Positions 8,799-17,005 of a DNA stretch of 32,664 nt are shown here, piece after piece (position 1 is the first letter of the stretch; every line of letters starts with the position of its first letter). The notes under the pieces were generated by a model that was not told where the DNA came from, ran no database searches, and worked only from the letters and a program-made list of their open reading frames with translations. Position numbers and translations under genes: made by a program. This DNA is from Streptomyces rochei (GTDB lineage: Bacteria > Actinomycetota > Actinomycetes > Streptomycetales > Streptomycetaceae): NCBI GenBank assembly GCA_002155895.1, contig MUMD01000078.1:1-32664 (forward strand), in the 5' to 3' direction.

Positions 8799-9704
8799 AT
8801 GTCCGTACGCGAACTCGTCGTCCTCGGGACCGCCAGCCAGGTCCCGACCCGGCACCGCAACCACAACGGCTACCTGCTCCGCTGGGACGGCGAGGGCATC
8901 CTGTTCGACCCCGGCGAGGGCACACAGCGCCAGATGCTGCGCGCCGGGGTCGCCGCCCACGACCTGAACCGGATCTGCGTCACCCACTTCCACGGCGACC
9001 ACAGCCTCGGCCTGGCCGGGGTCATCCAGCGGATCAACCTCGACCAGGTGCCGCACGAGGTCACCGCCCACTTCCCGCGCTCCGGGCAGCGCTTCTTCGA
9101 CCGGCTGCGCTACGCCACCGCCTACCGCGAGACGGTCGCCCTCACCGAGGCCCCCGTCGACACCGACGGCACCCTGGCCGTCACCCCCGCCTACACCCTG
9201 GACGCCCTGAAGCTCTCCCACCCCGTCGAGTCCTACGGCTACCGCCTCACCGAGCCCGACGGCCGCCGCATGCTCCCCGAACGCCTCGCGGCGCACGGCA
9301 TCAAGGGGCCCGACGTGGGCCGCATCCAGCGCGAGGGCTCCCTGGACGGCGTACCGCTGGACGAGGTCAGCGAGGTCCGCCGCGGCCAGCGGTTCGCGTT
9401 CGTCATGGACACCCGGCTGTGCGAGGGCGTGCACGCGCTCGCCGAGGGCTGCGACCTGCTGGTCATCGAGTCCACCTTCCTCGACGAGGACGAGACCCTG
9501 GCCACCGACCACGGCCACCTCACCGCCGGCCAGGCCGCGCGCGTCGCCCGGGACGCGGGCGTGCGCCACCTGGTCCTGACCCACTTCAGCCAGCGCTACC
9601 CGGACCCCGAGGAGTTCGAGCGGCAGGCGAGGGCGGCCGGGTACGAGGGCGAGCTGACCGTGGCCCGCGACCTCATGCGCATCCCGGTTCCGAAACGTCG
9701 GTGA
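8799..9704 (+). CDS. rnz: Ribonuclease Z (tRNA 3' processing endonuclease)
   Basis: RNase Z cleaves pre-tRNA immediately after the discriminator base. The 301-residue metallo-beta-lactamase-fold protein carries the zinc motif HFHGDH (63-68) and further metal ligands H141 (KLSHPVES), D204 (VMDTR) and H262 (THFSQRY). It also has the family's [10 protein letters not shown] segment (238-247), whose histidine is important in RNase Z enzymes. Length is normal for the short bacterial form. The ATG at 8799 lies 15 nt after the HIT gene with only a weak ribosome site, suggesting coupling to the upstream gene. Confidence 0.93.
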   Translation: MSVRELVVLGTASQVPTRHRNHNGYLLRWDGEGILFDPGEGTQRQMLRAGVAAHDLNRICVTHFHGDHSLGLAGVIQRINLDQVPHEVTAHFPRSGQRFFDRLRYATAYRETVALTEAPVDTDGTLAVTPAYTLDALKLSHPVESYGYRLTEPDGRRMLPERLAAHGIKGPDVGRIQREGSLDGVPLDEVSEVRRGQRFAFVMDTRLCEGVHALAEGCDLLVIESTFLDEDETLATDHGHLTAGQAARVARDAGVRHLVLTHFSQRYPDPEEFERQARAAGYEGELTVARDLMRIPVPKRR

Positions 9705-9712
9705 AACCGCCG

Positions 9713-9718
9713 TACGAT
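9713..9718 (+). promoter_or_regulatory. Candidate leaderless -10 box for the deaminase gene
   Basis: TACGAT ends 6 nt before the ATG at 9725, and no ribosome site lies in between. This is the pattern of a leaderless transcript. The -35 is weak (TTCCGA at 9688-9693, spacer 19 nt, inside the end of rnz). Confidence 0.5.
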
Positions 9719-9724
9719 GCTCTG

Positions 9725-10723
9725 ATGCCCCTGCCCAAAGCTGAACTGCACCTCCACATCGAAGGCACCCTGGAGCCGGAGCTGGCCTTCGCGCTGGCCG
9801 CCCGCAACGGCGTGTCCCTGCCGTACGCGGACGAGGACGCGCTGCGCGAGGCCTACCGCTTCGAGGACCTGCAGTCCTTCCTGAACCTGTACTACGAGCT
9901 GATGGCCGTCCTGCGCACCGAGCGGGACTTCGAGGACCTCGCGAACGCCTACCTCGCCCGCGCCGCCGCGCAGGGCGTCCGGCACGCGGAGATCTTCTTC
10001 GACCCGCAGGCACACCTGGCCCGGGGCGTGGAGATGGGCACGGTCGTCGAGGGCCTGTGGCGGGCGCTGGGCACCAGCCGGGACAGGCACGGCGTCTCGA
10101 CCCGCCTGATCATGTGCTTCCTGCGCGACGAGTCCGCCGAGTCGGCGATGCGCACCCTGGACGCCGCCAAGCCCTACCTGGACCGCATCACCGGTGTCGG
10201 CCTGGACTCCGCCGAGGTCGGGCACCCGCCGGTCAAGTTCCGCGAGGTGTACGAGGCCGCCGCCGCCCTCGGCCTGCGCCGCGTAGCGCACGCGGGGGAG
10301 GAGGGGCCGCCCGCGTACGTCGTCGAGGCCCTGGACGTCCTCGGCGTCGAGCGGATCGACCACGGCCTGCGCGCGACGGAGGACCCGGCGCTGGTGGAGC
10401 GGCTGGTGCGCGACCGCGTCCCGCTGACGCTGTGCCCGCTGTCCAACGTCCGGCTGCGCACCGTGGACACCCTCGCCGACCACCCGCTGCCCGCCATGCT
10501 GGACGCGGGTCTCATGTGCACCGTCAACTCCGACGACCCGGCCTACTTCGGCGGTTACGCCGGCGACAACTTCGACGCCGTGCGCGACACCCTCGGCCTC
10601 GGCGAGGACCGGCTGCGGGAGCTGGCCCGCAACTCCTTCCTCGCCTCCTTCCTGGAGGACGAGGAGGACCTGCGGGCGCGCTACCTCGCCGAGGTGGACG
10701 CCTACACGTTCCCGGCGGCGTAG
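9725..10723 (+). CDS. Adenine/adenosine deaminase family, adenine deaminase-like
   Basis: Zinc-dependent purine deaminase of the amidohydrolase superfamily. The 332-residue protein has the metal and catalytic residues of the adenosine deaminase family: H9 and H11 (ELHLHIEGT), H189 and E192 (AHAGEE), H213 (IDHG) and D270/D271 (NSDDP). Two features point to the adenine deaminase (Aah1-type) branch rather than true adenosine deaminase. One is HIEGTLEPE in place of the usual HLDG, and the other is NSDDPAYFGGY after the metal Asp. The reaction would then be adenine to hypoxanthine, in purine salvage. The ATG at 9725 matches the family N-terminus MPLPKAELHLHIEG. The reading frame stays open far upstream, but only as a GC-bias artefact across the tricorn, HIT and rnz genes. 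Confidence 0.9.
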   Translation: MPLPKAELHLHIEGTLEPELAFALAARNGVSLPYADEDALREAYRFEDLQSFLNLYYELMAVLRTERDFEDLANAYLARAAAQGVRHAEIFFDPQAHLARGVEMGTVVEGLWRALGTSRDRHGVSTRLIMCFLRDESAESAMRTLDAAKPYLDRITGVGLDSAEVGHPPVKFREVYEAAAALGLRRVAHAGEEGPPAYVVEALDVLGVERIDHGLRATEDPALVERLVRDRVPLTLCPLSNVRLRTVDTLADHPLPAMLDAGLMCTVNSDDPAYFGGYAGDNFDAVRDTLGLGEDRLRELARNSFLASFLEDEEDLRARYLAEVDAYTFPAA

Positions 10724-10726
10724 GGC

Positions 10727-12076
10727 TCAGCCCGTCCCGGACCCCGGTGTGGCCGCGGCCTGCCGGGGCCCCGCCGTGTCGTAGGCGCGCCGGACGGCCA
10801 CCGCCGGAGCCTCCACGTCGATCTCCACGACCGGCTGCTCCACCGCGCCGACCTCCGGGACGGCGCCGCTCGGCGTGCCCGTGGCGGCGGCGACCAGCGC
10901 GGCCGGGGTGCCGCCGCGGCGGCGGATCGCGCCGGGCAGCAGCGGGCGCCCGCCGGTGTGCAGGGCGACGGCGGTCATCGGCGCGGCGACCAGCAGCAGA
11001 CCGCCGGCCAGCACCAGGCCCATGCCCGCGTAACCGGCCTGCGCCGACAGCACGCTGCCGGTCAGCGGCCCGGCCGCGGTGCCCAGCGAGGACGCCGAGC
11101 CGACGAGCACTGCCCACCGTCCGCGGGCGTCGAGCGAGGCGGCGAGCCCGATCAGGTACGACAGCACCACCGGGTACAGCGTGTTCCAGGCGATCTCCCC
11201 GGCCGCGAAGGCCGCCGGGGTGGTCGCCGACGCGGTGAGGGCGATGCACAGGGCGATCACCAGGGTGCCCGCGCCGATCGGCATCGCCCGTCCCAGCCGC
11301 GGTCCGAGCGCGCCGGCCACCAGCACACCCACCAGACCCGCGCCCAGCGCCACGGCGAGGACGACCCCGAGGCCGGCGTCCCCCAGGCCGGCCTGGGTCA
11401 GCCCGATCCGGCCGCTGACACCCCACAGGGAGTTTTGTGCGAGGGACCAGCACAGGACGGCGGCGGCGAGGACCGGGCCCGAACGGCGCCGGGGGAGCGG
11501 AGTGTCGGTCCCCGCGTCGTGCCCGGCCGGCGAGGCGGTGGTCCCGCCCGGCAGCCGGCCGGTCAGCGGCCACACCGCGAGCGCCGTCAGCGCGATCGCC
11601 GCCAGCGGCAGCCCGTGCGACCGGCCGAGGTGAGGCACCGTCAGGTACACCGCGCCGGCCAGCGCGGACACGCTCAGCAGGCCCGCGGTGGAGGCGCGGT
11701 GGGGGTCCTTCTCGGCGGCGATGCGGGTGGCGGCGACCGTGGTGGCCGTACCCGATCCGAAGCCGCCGACGACCGCGCCGGCGACGACGGCCCAGACGGT
11801 GGTGGTGAGCGCGGCGGCGCCGTAGCCGAGGACGGCCAGGGCGAGTCCGAGGCGGGCCAGCGCGCGGGCGCCGACCCGCTGCACCCGGGAGGCCAGCAGG
11901 AAGCCCGCGGTCGCCGAACTCAGCAGCAGCGCGCTGCCGACGGCGCCGGCCTGCGTGGTGGTCAGGGAGAGGCTGGTGTCGAGCCTGCCGACGGTGGTGG
12001 GCAGCAGATAGGGAGGCAGGTACCCGGCCGTGAAAAGGGCGACGAGGGGCCAGGGAGTGGTGCGGGGGGCGAACAC
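10727..12076 (-). CDS. MFS transporter, substrate unknown
   Basis: A 449-residue integral membrane protein with about 12 hydrophobic segments in two halves separated by a charged central loop (about residues 185-205), as in the major facilitator superfamily. The loop after helix 2 (SRVQRVGARALARLG) is basic, as expected inside the cell. The C-terminal 80 residues are hydrophilic and Ala/Val/Pro-rich. I cannot assign a substrate; exporters of drugs or sugars have this look. The GTG start at 12076 has a GGGAA 5 nt upstream. The stop lies 3 bp from that of the convergent deaminase gene. A CRP-like palindrome and a TACAAA box lie upstream. Confidence 0.85.
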   Translation of the reverse strand: MFAPRTTPWPLVALFTAGYLPPYLLPTTVGRLDTSLSLTTTQAGAVGSALLLSSATAGFLLASRVQRVGARALARLGLALAVLGYGAAALTTTVWAVVAGAVVGGFGSGTATTVAATRIAAEKDPHRASTAGLLSVSALAGAVYLTVPHLGRSHGLPLAAIALTALAVWPLTGRLPGGTTASPAGHDAGTDTPLPRRRSGPVLAAAVLCWSLAQNSLWGVSGRIGLTQAGLGDAGLGVVLAVALGAGLVGVLVAGALGPRLGRAMPIGAGTLVIALCIALTASATTPAAFAAGEIAWNTLYPVVLSYLIGLAASLDARGRWAVLVGSASSLGTAAGPLTGSVLSAQAGYAGMGLVLAGGLLLVAAPMTAVALHTGGRPLLPGAIRRRGGTPAALVAAATGTPSGAVPEVGAVEQPVVEIDVEAPAVAVRRAYDTAGPRQAAATPGSGTG

Positions 12077-12155
12077 GGGCGTTCCCAGGGCATGCGAAAG
12101 GAGGGTGGGAAGGGGAGGGGGCGACGACCGTCGACTGACCGGAACGCGCGCGCAA

Positions 12156-12161
12156 TTTGTA
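12156..12161 (-). promoter_or_regulatory. Candidate -10 box for the MFS gene
   Basis: On the minus strand TACAAA (12161-12156) sits in the only AT-rich patch of this spacer, with a TGTTTT box 18 nt upstream as a weak -35. Transcription would start near 12149, giving a leader of about 70 nt before the GTG at 12076. Confidence 0.4.
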
Positions 12162-12194
12162 TCAAGCGCGGGCAGGCCGAAAACAGGCGGGGCG

Positions 12195-12212
12195 GTGTGA
12201 TCTAGGTCACAC
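12195..12212. promoter_or_regulatory. CRP-like palindrome
   Basis: GTGTGA (12195-12200) and TCACAC (12207-12212) form a perfect inverted repeat with a 6-nt spacer, matching the TGTGA-N6-TCACA pattern bound by CRP/FNR-family regulators. It lies about 55 bp upstream of the proposed MFS transcription start and 38 bp beyond the IclR stop. Function is inferred from the motif only. Confidence 0.6.
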
Positions 12213-12250
12213 TCCCGTTTGGGGTAGTGGGGTCTGGGTACCAGCGTTCG

Positions 12251-13045
12251 CTAACGCCAGTCGACCGAGCCGCCCGCGGCCGGAATCGATGCCTCCACCT
12301 TGGCCCTGACCTCCCGCATCACCGCGACGATCCGCGCCTCGTGAGCGGGCGTCAGCCGGGCCACCGGCACCGAGCAGCTGATCGCGTCCAGCGCCGGGAT
12401 CTCGTAGCGCAGCGCGAAGCCGAAGCCGACGATTCCCGTCACGCCCTCCTCGCGGTCCACGGAGTAGCCGCGCTCCCGGGTCCGGGCGAGATCGGCCGCC
12501 AGCGACTCCCGGTCGGTGTGCGTGTTCGGGGTCAGCGCCTCGTACGGGCCCTCGGGCAGCTCCGCGTCCGGCCGTTCGGCCAGCAGTGCCTTGCCCAGCG
12601 CGCCCGCGTGGGCGGGCAACCGGCGCCCCACCCTGCTGATCGTGCGCAGGTACTCGTGCGACTCCCGGGTCGCCAGGTACGCCACGTCGTGCCCGTCCAG
12701 CCGTCCCAGGTGGATCGTCTCGCCCAGTGCCTCGGACGCCTCGTCGAGATACGGCCGCACCACCCGTACCCGCGGGTCGGAGTCCAGGTAGCTGGTGCCG
12801 GTGAGCAGGGCGTGGATGCCGATGCCGTACAGCGAGCCGGTGACGTCGGTGCGGACCCAGCCGCGGGAGATCAGGGTCTGGAGCAGCGCGTACATCGAGC
12901 TGCGCGGCACGCCCAGCTCGTCCGCCAGCTCCTGGAGCCGGGCCGGGCGGTCCCCGCGGGCGGCCAGCACCTCCAGCAGCTCCACCGTGCGCGCCGCGGA
13001 CTTCACCTCGCGGACGCCGCCTGCCGCGCCACCTGTCTCCGCCAT
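12251..13045 (-). CDS. IclR-family transcriptional regulator
   Basis: A 264-residue regulator with the IclR layout. The N-terminal winged helix (about 10-75, KSAARTVELLEVLAARGDRP then LADELGVPRSSMYALLQTL) is followed by an effector-binding GAF-like domain containing GRRLPAHAGALGKALLAE (about 140-157) and GYSVDREEGVTGIVGFGFAL. It is divergent from the D-glucarate genes and most likely represses them, with glucarate or a breakdown product as inducer. The ATG at 13045 is preferred because TACGAT at 13058-13053 ends 7 nt before it, allowing a leaderless transcript. An in-frame ATG at 13078 would add 11 residues. A weak 5-bp hairpin overlaps the stop. Confidence 0.92.
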   Translation of the reverse strand: MAETGGAAGGVREVKSAARTVELLEVLAARGDRPARLQELADELGVPRSSMYALLQTLISRGWVRTDVTGSLYGIGIHALLTGTSYLDSDPRVRVVRPYLDEASEALGETIHLGRLDGHDVAYLATRESHEYLRTISRVGRRLPAHAGALGKALLAERPDAELPEGPYEALTPNTHTDRESLAADLARTRERGYSVDREEGVTGIVGFGFALRYEIPALDAISCSVPVARLTPAHEARIVAVMREVRAKVEASIPAAGGSVDWR

Positions 13046-13077
13046 GCCGCCGATCGTAAACGGATGGCGTCGACCCA

Positions 13078-13106
13078 TTGACGCCCCCGGGTCACCTCTC
13101 TAGTCT
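13078..13106 (+). promoter_or_regulatory. Promoter of the glucarate operon
   Basis: TTGACG (13078-13083) and TAGTCT (13101-13106) are separated by 17 nt and agree well with vegetative promoters of Streptomyces. The start point would be near 13113. The -35 lies in the upstream region of the divergent iclR-type gene, so occupancy of one promoter could affect the other. Confidence 0.7.
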
Positions 13107-13107
13107 C

Positions 13108-13138
13108 CATCTTCATACGTGGACGACATCTACATAGG
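13108..13138. promoter_or_regulatory. Direct repeats, candidate IclR-family operator
   Basis: CATCTTCATACG (13108-13119) and CATCTACATAGG (13127-13138) match at 10 of 12 positions and start 19 bp apart. They cover the expected transcription start and early leader of the glucarate operon, the right place for repression. Assignment to the adjacent IclR protein is inference from position. Confidence 0.5.
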
Positions 13139-13157
13139 GAGACAGGAGACGGTGGAG

Positions 13158-14132
13158 ATGACGAGCGAGGGCACTAACGCGGGCCCCGACACCGGCACCG
13201 CACGGGCGGCCGTGGTCCGGCGGCTGCGCGAGGGGATGGCCCGCAGCGTGCTGTCCTTCCCGCTGACCAGCTTCCGCGACGACGGTTCGCTCCACCCCGA
13301 CGGCTACCGCGCCTACGTCGCCCAACGGCTGGCCGCCGCCCCCGGCGCCCTCTTCCCGGCCTGCGGCACCGGCGAGTTCTTCTCCCTGGACGAGGACGAG
13401 TACCGGCAGGTCGTCACCATCGCCGTGGAGGAGAGCGGGGGCCGCGTGCCGGTCGTCGCCGGCACCGGCTACGGCTGGGCGCAGGCCCTGCGGTTCGCCC
13501 GCGTCGCCGAGGAGGCCGGCGCCGACGCCCTCCTCGTCATGCCGCACTACCTCACCGCCGCCCCGCAGGAGGGCCTGGTCGCCCAGGTGGAGCGGATCGC
13601 CGCCGGTACCCGGCTCCCGCTCGTCGCCTACCAGCGCGGCCAGGTCTCCTACACCGCCGAGTCCGTCCGGCGCCTCGCCCACGTCCCCGGCGTGATCGGC
13701 CTCAAGGACGGGCACGGCGACCTCGACCGGCTCCAGCGCATGGTCCTCGCCGTGCCCGAGGACTTCCTGTTCTTCAACGGCGCCGCCACCGCCGAGGTCC
13801 AGGCCCGCGCCTACGCCGCCGTCGGCGTCCCCGCCTACTCCTCCGCCGTGCACGCCTTCGCCCCCGAGATCGCGAACGCCTTCCTCGCCGCCCTGCACGC
13901 CGGCGACTTGGGCACGGTCGACAAGCTGCTGCGCGACTTCTACGTCCCGCTCGTCGAACTGCGCGACCGCGTCCCCGGATACGCCGTGTCCCTCGTCAAG
14001 GCGGCGGCCCGGCTGCGCGGCTGCCCCGTCGGCCCCGTCCGCGCCCCCCTCACCGACCCGTCCGCCGCCGACCTGGCCGCACTCAAGACCCTGCTCGCCA
14101 CCGGACTCGACCTCGTAGGAGCCGCCCTGTGA
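13158..14132 (+). CDS. kdgD: 5-dehydro-4-deoxyglucarate dehydratase
   Basis: Class I aldolase-fold enzyme that dehydrates and decarboxylates 5-keto-4-deoxyglucarate to 2,5-dioxopentanoate. The 324-residue protein belongs to the DHDPS/DapA superfamily. It shows FPACGTGEFFSLDEDEY (near 60-76), VVAGTGYGWAQA, the active-site tyrosine Y158 in LVAYQRG and the Schiff-base lysine K183 in IGLKDGHGD. CGTGEF and the aromatic YQRG segment fit the glucarate branch better than true DapA. The ATG at 13158 is chosen for its spacing of 8 nt from AGGAGA (13144-13149). An earlier in-frame GTG at 13119 lies within the operator and lacks a ribosome site. The stop overlaps the next gene's GTG (GTGA). Confidence 0.9.
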   Translation: MTSEGTNAGPDTGTARAAVVRRLREGMARSVLSFPLTSFRDDGSLHPDGYRAYVAQRLAAAPGALFPACGTGEFFSLDEDEYRQVVTIAVEESGGRVPVVAGTGYGWAQALRFARVAEEAGADALLVMPHYLTAAPQEGLVAQVERIAAGTRLPLVAYQRGQVSYTAESVRRLAHVPGVIGLKDGHGDLDRLQRMVLAVPEDFLFFNGAATAEVQARAYAAVGVPAYSSAVHAFAPEIANAFLAALHAGDLGTVDKLLRDFYVPLVELRDRVPGYAVSLVKAAARLRGCPVGPVRAPLTDPSAADLAALKTLLATGLDLVGAAL

Positions 14133-15424
14133 CCCGCGACCTCACCATCACGGCCGTCCGCCTGACGCCGATCCTGGTCGCCGACCCGCCCCTGCTCAAC
14201 ACCCAGGGCGTCCACCAGCCGTACACCCCCCGCCTGATCGTCGAGGTGGAGACCGCCGACGGGATCACCGGCGTCGGCGAGACCTACGGCGACGCCAAGT
14301 ACCTCGAACTGGCCCGCCCGTTCGCCGACAAACTGGTCGGCCGTCAGGTCGCGGACCTCAACGGCCTGTTCACCCTCGCCGACGAGGTCGCCGTCGACTC
14401 CTCCCGGGTCTCCGGTCAGGTGGACGTCGGCGGACTGCGCGGCGTCCAGACCGCCGACAAGCTGCGCCTGTCCGTCGTCTCCGGCTTCGAGGTCGCCTGC
14501 CTCGACGCCCTCGGCAAGGCGCTCGGCCTGCCCGTGCACGCGCTGCTGGGCGGCAAGGTGCGCGACGCCGTGGAGTACAGCGCGTACCTCTTCTACAAAT
14601 GGGCCGACCACCCCGAGGGCGTGGCCGCGGAGAAGGACGACTGGGGCGCCGCCCTCGACCCGGCCGGCGTGGTCGCGCAGGCCCGCGCCTTCACCGAGCG
14701 GTACGGCTTCACCTCCTTCAAGCTCAAGGGCGGCGTCTTCCCGCCCGAGGAGGAGATCGCCGCGATCAAGGCCCTCGCCGAGGCGTTCCCCGGCCACCCC
14801 CTGCGCCTGGACCCCAACGGCGCCTGGTCCGTGGAGACCTCGCTCCACGTCGCGGCGGAACTCGGGGACGTCCTGGAGTACCTGGAGGACCCCGCGCTCG
14901 GCACCCCGGCGATGGCCGAGGTCGCCGCGAAGACCGGGGTGCCGCTCGCGACCAACATGTGCGTGACGACGTTCGCCGAGATCCCCGAGGCGTTCACCAA
15001 GGGCGCCGTGCAGGTCGTGCTCTCCGACCACCACTACTGGGGCGGGCTGGGCAACACCCGGCAACTCGCCGCCGTCTGCCGCACCTTCGGCGTCGGCGTC
15101 TCCATGCACTCCAACACCCACCTGGGCATCAGCCTCGCCGCCATGACCCACGTGGCGGCCACCGTCCCCGACCTCCACCACGCCTGCGACTCCCACTACC
15201 CCTGGCAGTCCGAGGACGTCCTCACCGAACGCCTCACCTTCGACGGCGGCAAGGTCGCCGTCTCCGACGCCCCCGGCCTCGGCGTCGAACTCGACCGCGA
15301 CAAGCTGGCCTTCCTCCACCGCCGCTGGCTCGACGACGACGGCACGCTCCGCGACCGCGACGACGCGGCGGCCATGCGGGTCGCCGACCCGGACTGGGTC
15401 ACCCCGGCCGTGCCGCGCTGGTGA
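14129..15424 (+). CDS. gudD: Glucarate dehydratase (enolase superfamily)
   Basis: Enolase-superfamily enzyme that dehydrates D-glucarate (and often L-idarate) to 5-keto-4-deoxyglucarate, the substrate of the upstream gene product. The 431-residue protein has the KxK motif K198-L-K200 (SFKLKGG), metal ligands D228 with N230 (LDPNGAW), E253 (YLEDP) and N276 (ATNMCV), and the general-base dyad D300 (LSDHH) and H327 (SMHSNTH). These match the glucarate dehydratase subgroup. GTAGGAG (14115-14121) lies 7 nt before the GTG, and the start overlaps the kdgD stop by 4 nt, so translation is coupled. Confidence 0.93.
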   Translation: MTRDLTITAVRLTPILVADPPLLNTQGVHQPYTPRLIVEVETADGITGVGETYGDAKYLELARPFADKLVGRQVADLNGLFTLADEVAVDSSRVSGQVDVGGLRGVQTADKLRLSVVSGFEVACLDALGKALGLPVHALLGGKVRDAVEYSAYLFYKWADHPEGVAAEKDDWGAALDPAGVVAQARAFTERYGFTSFKLKGGVFPPEEEIAAIKALAEAFPGHPLRLDPNGAWSVETSLHVAAELGDVLEYLEDPALGTPAMAEVAAKTGVPLATNMCVTTFAEIPEAFTKGAVQVVLSDHHYWGGLGNTRQLAAVCRTFGVGVSMHSNTHLGISLAAMTHVAATVPDLHHACDSHYPWQSEDVLTERLTFDGGKVAVSDAPGLGVELDRDKLAFLHRRWLDDDGTLRDRDDAAAMRVADPDWVTPAVPRW

Positions 15425-15517
15425 ACCGTCCGGTGGACCGCGCCCCACGGTGACCGTCCGTGAGGCGCCCGTGGAACACCCCTTCCCCCCGCCCCCTCGC
15501 CACGACCGGAGCCGCTC

Positions 15518-16927
15518 GTGTCCGAAACAGCAAGTCCCGAGGTGCATTCCCCAGCCGTACAGTCCGCCGTCCACAAGATCTTCCGCCGTGTGGTCCCGCT
15601 CTTCTTCGTCATGTTCGTGGCGAACTACATGGACCGCGTCAACCTGGGCTTCGCCCAGGACGAACTCCGCGCCGACGTGGGCCTGTCGGCCGCCGCGTTC
15701 GGTCTCGGCGCCGGCGTCTTCTTCATCGCGTACGCCCTCTTCGAGGTCCCCTCCAACATGCTGATGGAGCGGTTCGGGGCCAAGGTCTGGCTCACCCGCA
15801 TCATGATCAGCTGGGGTGTCGTCGCCACCGCGATGGCCTTCGTCAACAGCGTGGAGATGTTCTACGCCCTGCGTTTCCTGCTCGGCGTCGCCGAGGCGGG
15901 CTTCTTCCCGGCCGTCATCTACTACTTCAGCCGCTGGCTCCCGGACTCCCACCGGGGCCGGGCCACCTCCGTCTTCCTGATGGGCTCCGGCACCGCGACC
16001 GTCATCGTCGGCCCGATCTCGGGCGCGCTCATGGAGATGCACGGCATCTGGGGTCACGCCGGCTGGCAGTGGATGTTCTTCATCGAGGGCGTCTTCTCCG
16101 TCGTGCTCGGCTTCGTCGTCTACCGCTTCCTCGACTCGGGCATCGAGCAGGCGACGTGGCTGACCGACGAGGAGAAGACGGGCCTGGTCGCGACGATCGA
16201 CGCCGAACAGGCGGAACGGGACGCGCGGCGCGGCGGGAAGACGGCCGAGGTCTCCCGGTGGAGGCTGCTCGCCGACCCCCAGATGCTGCTCTTCCTGTGG
16301 ATCTACTTCGCGATCAACGTCGCCCTGTACGCGGTGACCTTCTGGCTGCCGTCGATCGTGGACGACATCGGCGGTGTGAGCGACTTCCAGGTCGGGCTGC
16401 TGACCGCCGTGCCCTGGCTGTGCGCGCTGGTCGCCCTCTTCGTCAGCGGCCGGATCTCGGACCGCATCGGCAAGCGCCGGCCCGTGCTGGTGGTGCTGCT
16501 CCTGCTCGGCGGCTGCGGCACCCTGCTGGCCGTGTTCGTCTCGCCCTGGGTCGGGCTCGGCGCCCTGTGCCTGGCCGCGATGGGCTTCAAACCGGCCTCC
16601 CCGGTCTTCTGGACCATCCCGCAGAGCTATCTCGACGCCCGCGCCGCGGCACCCGGCATCGCGCTGATCAACTCCATCGGCAACCTCGGCGGTTTCGTGG
16701 CCCCCACCGCCTTCGGCATCATCGAGGACACCACCGGCTCCACCAAGGGCGGCCTGGTCGGGCTGACCGTCGTCGGCTTCCTCGCCGCGCTGAGCGTGCT
16801 GCTGGTGCGCGGCGGCGGACGCAACGACCGGGTCCGCGCCCGGCCGGCCGAGGCGGCCGCTGCTCCGGCCCCGGAGGCCACCCCGGGCGCCGCCCGCAGT
16901 GCGCACCCGGGACCGGCCACGGCCTGA
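15518..16927 (+). CDS. MFS carrier, anion:cation symporter type, probable glucarate uptake
   Basis: A 469-residue membrane protein with about 12 transmembrane helices. It carries signatures of the ACS group of the major facilitator superfamily: NYMDRVNLGFA in helix 1 (near residues 36-46), FEVPSNMLMERFGAKVWLTRI (near 75-95), and RFLLGVAEAGFFPAVIYYFSRWLP (near 119-142). This group imports sugar acids such as glucarate, galactarate and galactonate with protons, which fits its place 93 nt downstream of gudD. The C-terminus after the last helix is Ala/Pro-rich. The GTG at 15518 follows GGAG (15508-15511) by 6 nt. Substrate assignment rests on family and context. Confidence 0.9.
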   Translation: MSETASPEVHSPAVQSAVHKIFRRVVPLFFVMFVANYMDRVNLGFAQDELRADVGLSAAAFGLGAGVFFIAYALFEVPSNMLMERFGAKVWLTRIMISWGVVATAMAFVNSVEMFYALRFLLGVAEAGFFPAVIYYFSRWLPDSHRGRATSVFLMGSGTATVIVGPISGALMEMHGIWGHAGWQWMFFIEGVFSVVLGFVVYRFLDSGIEQATWLTDEEKTGLVATIDAEQAERDARRGGKTAEVSRWRLLADPQMLLFLWIYFAINVALYAVTFWLPSIVDDIGGVSDFQVGLLTAVPWLCALVALFVSGRISDRIGKRRPVLVVLLLLGGCGTLLAVFVSPWVGLGALCLAAMGFKPASPVFWTIPQSYLDARAAAPGIALINSIGNLGGFVAPTAFGIIEDTTGSTKGGLVGLTVVGFLAALSVLLVRGGGRNDRVRARPAEAAAAPAPEATPGAARSAHPGPATA

Positions 16928-16960
16928 CGCCACGCGGCGTCACCACCGCGCTGTCGGTGG
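16925..16960 (+). terminator. Tandem hairpins after the glucarate operon
   Basis: TGACGCC/GGCGTCA (16925-16931 and 16936-16942) makes a 7-bp stem with a 4-nt loop that includes the transporter's stop codon. CCACCG/CGGTGG (16943-16948 and 16955-16960) makes a second 6-bp stem immediately after. Together they probably end the operon before the kinase gene. Confidence 0.5.
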
Positions 16961-17005
16961 CTTGGTGCACACTGGCGGGGTCCGCACCATGCCAGGGAGC
17001 GCACC

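Noticed and set aside
5177-9724. Upstream extension of the deaminase reading frame through tricorn, HIT and rnz
   Set aside because: Arg/Pro-rich shadow. The real protein begins at the family motif MPLPKAELHLH at 9725.
3957-10013. 2018-codon open frame on the minus strand
   Set aside because: Covers rsmE, tricorn, HIT and rnz in antisense. It shows only low-complexity Gly/Val/Arg sequence and no recognisable domain.
13119-13157. GTG at 13119 as start of the dehydratase
   Set aside because: Lies within the direct-repeat operator, only about 6 nt after the predicted transcription start, and has no ribosome site. ATG 13158 has a good one.
13940-16933. 997-codon minus-strand frame over the glucarate genes
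   Set aside because: Antisense shadow of three well-supported genes, without domains.
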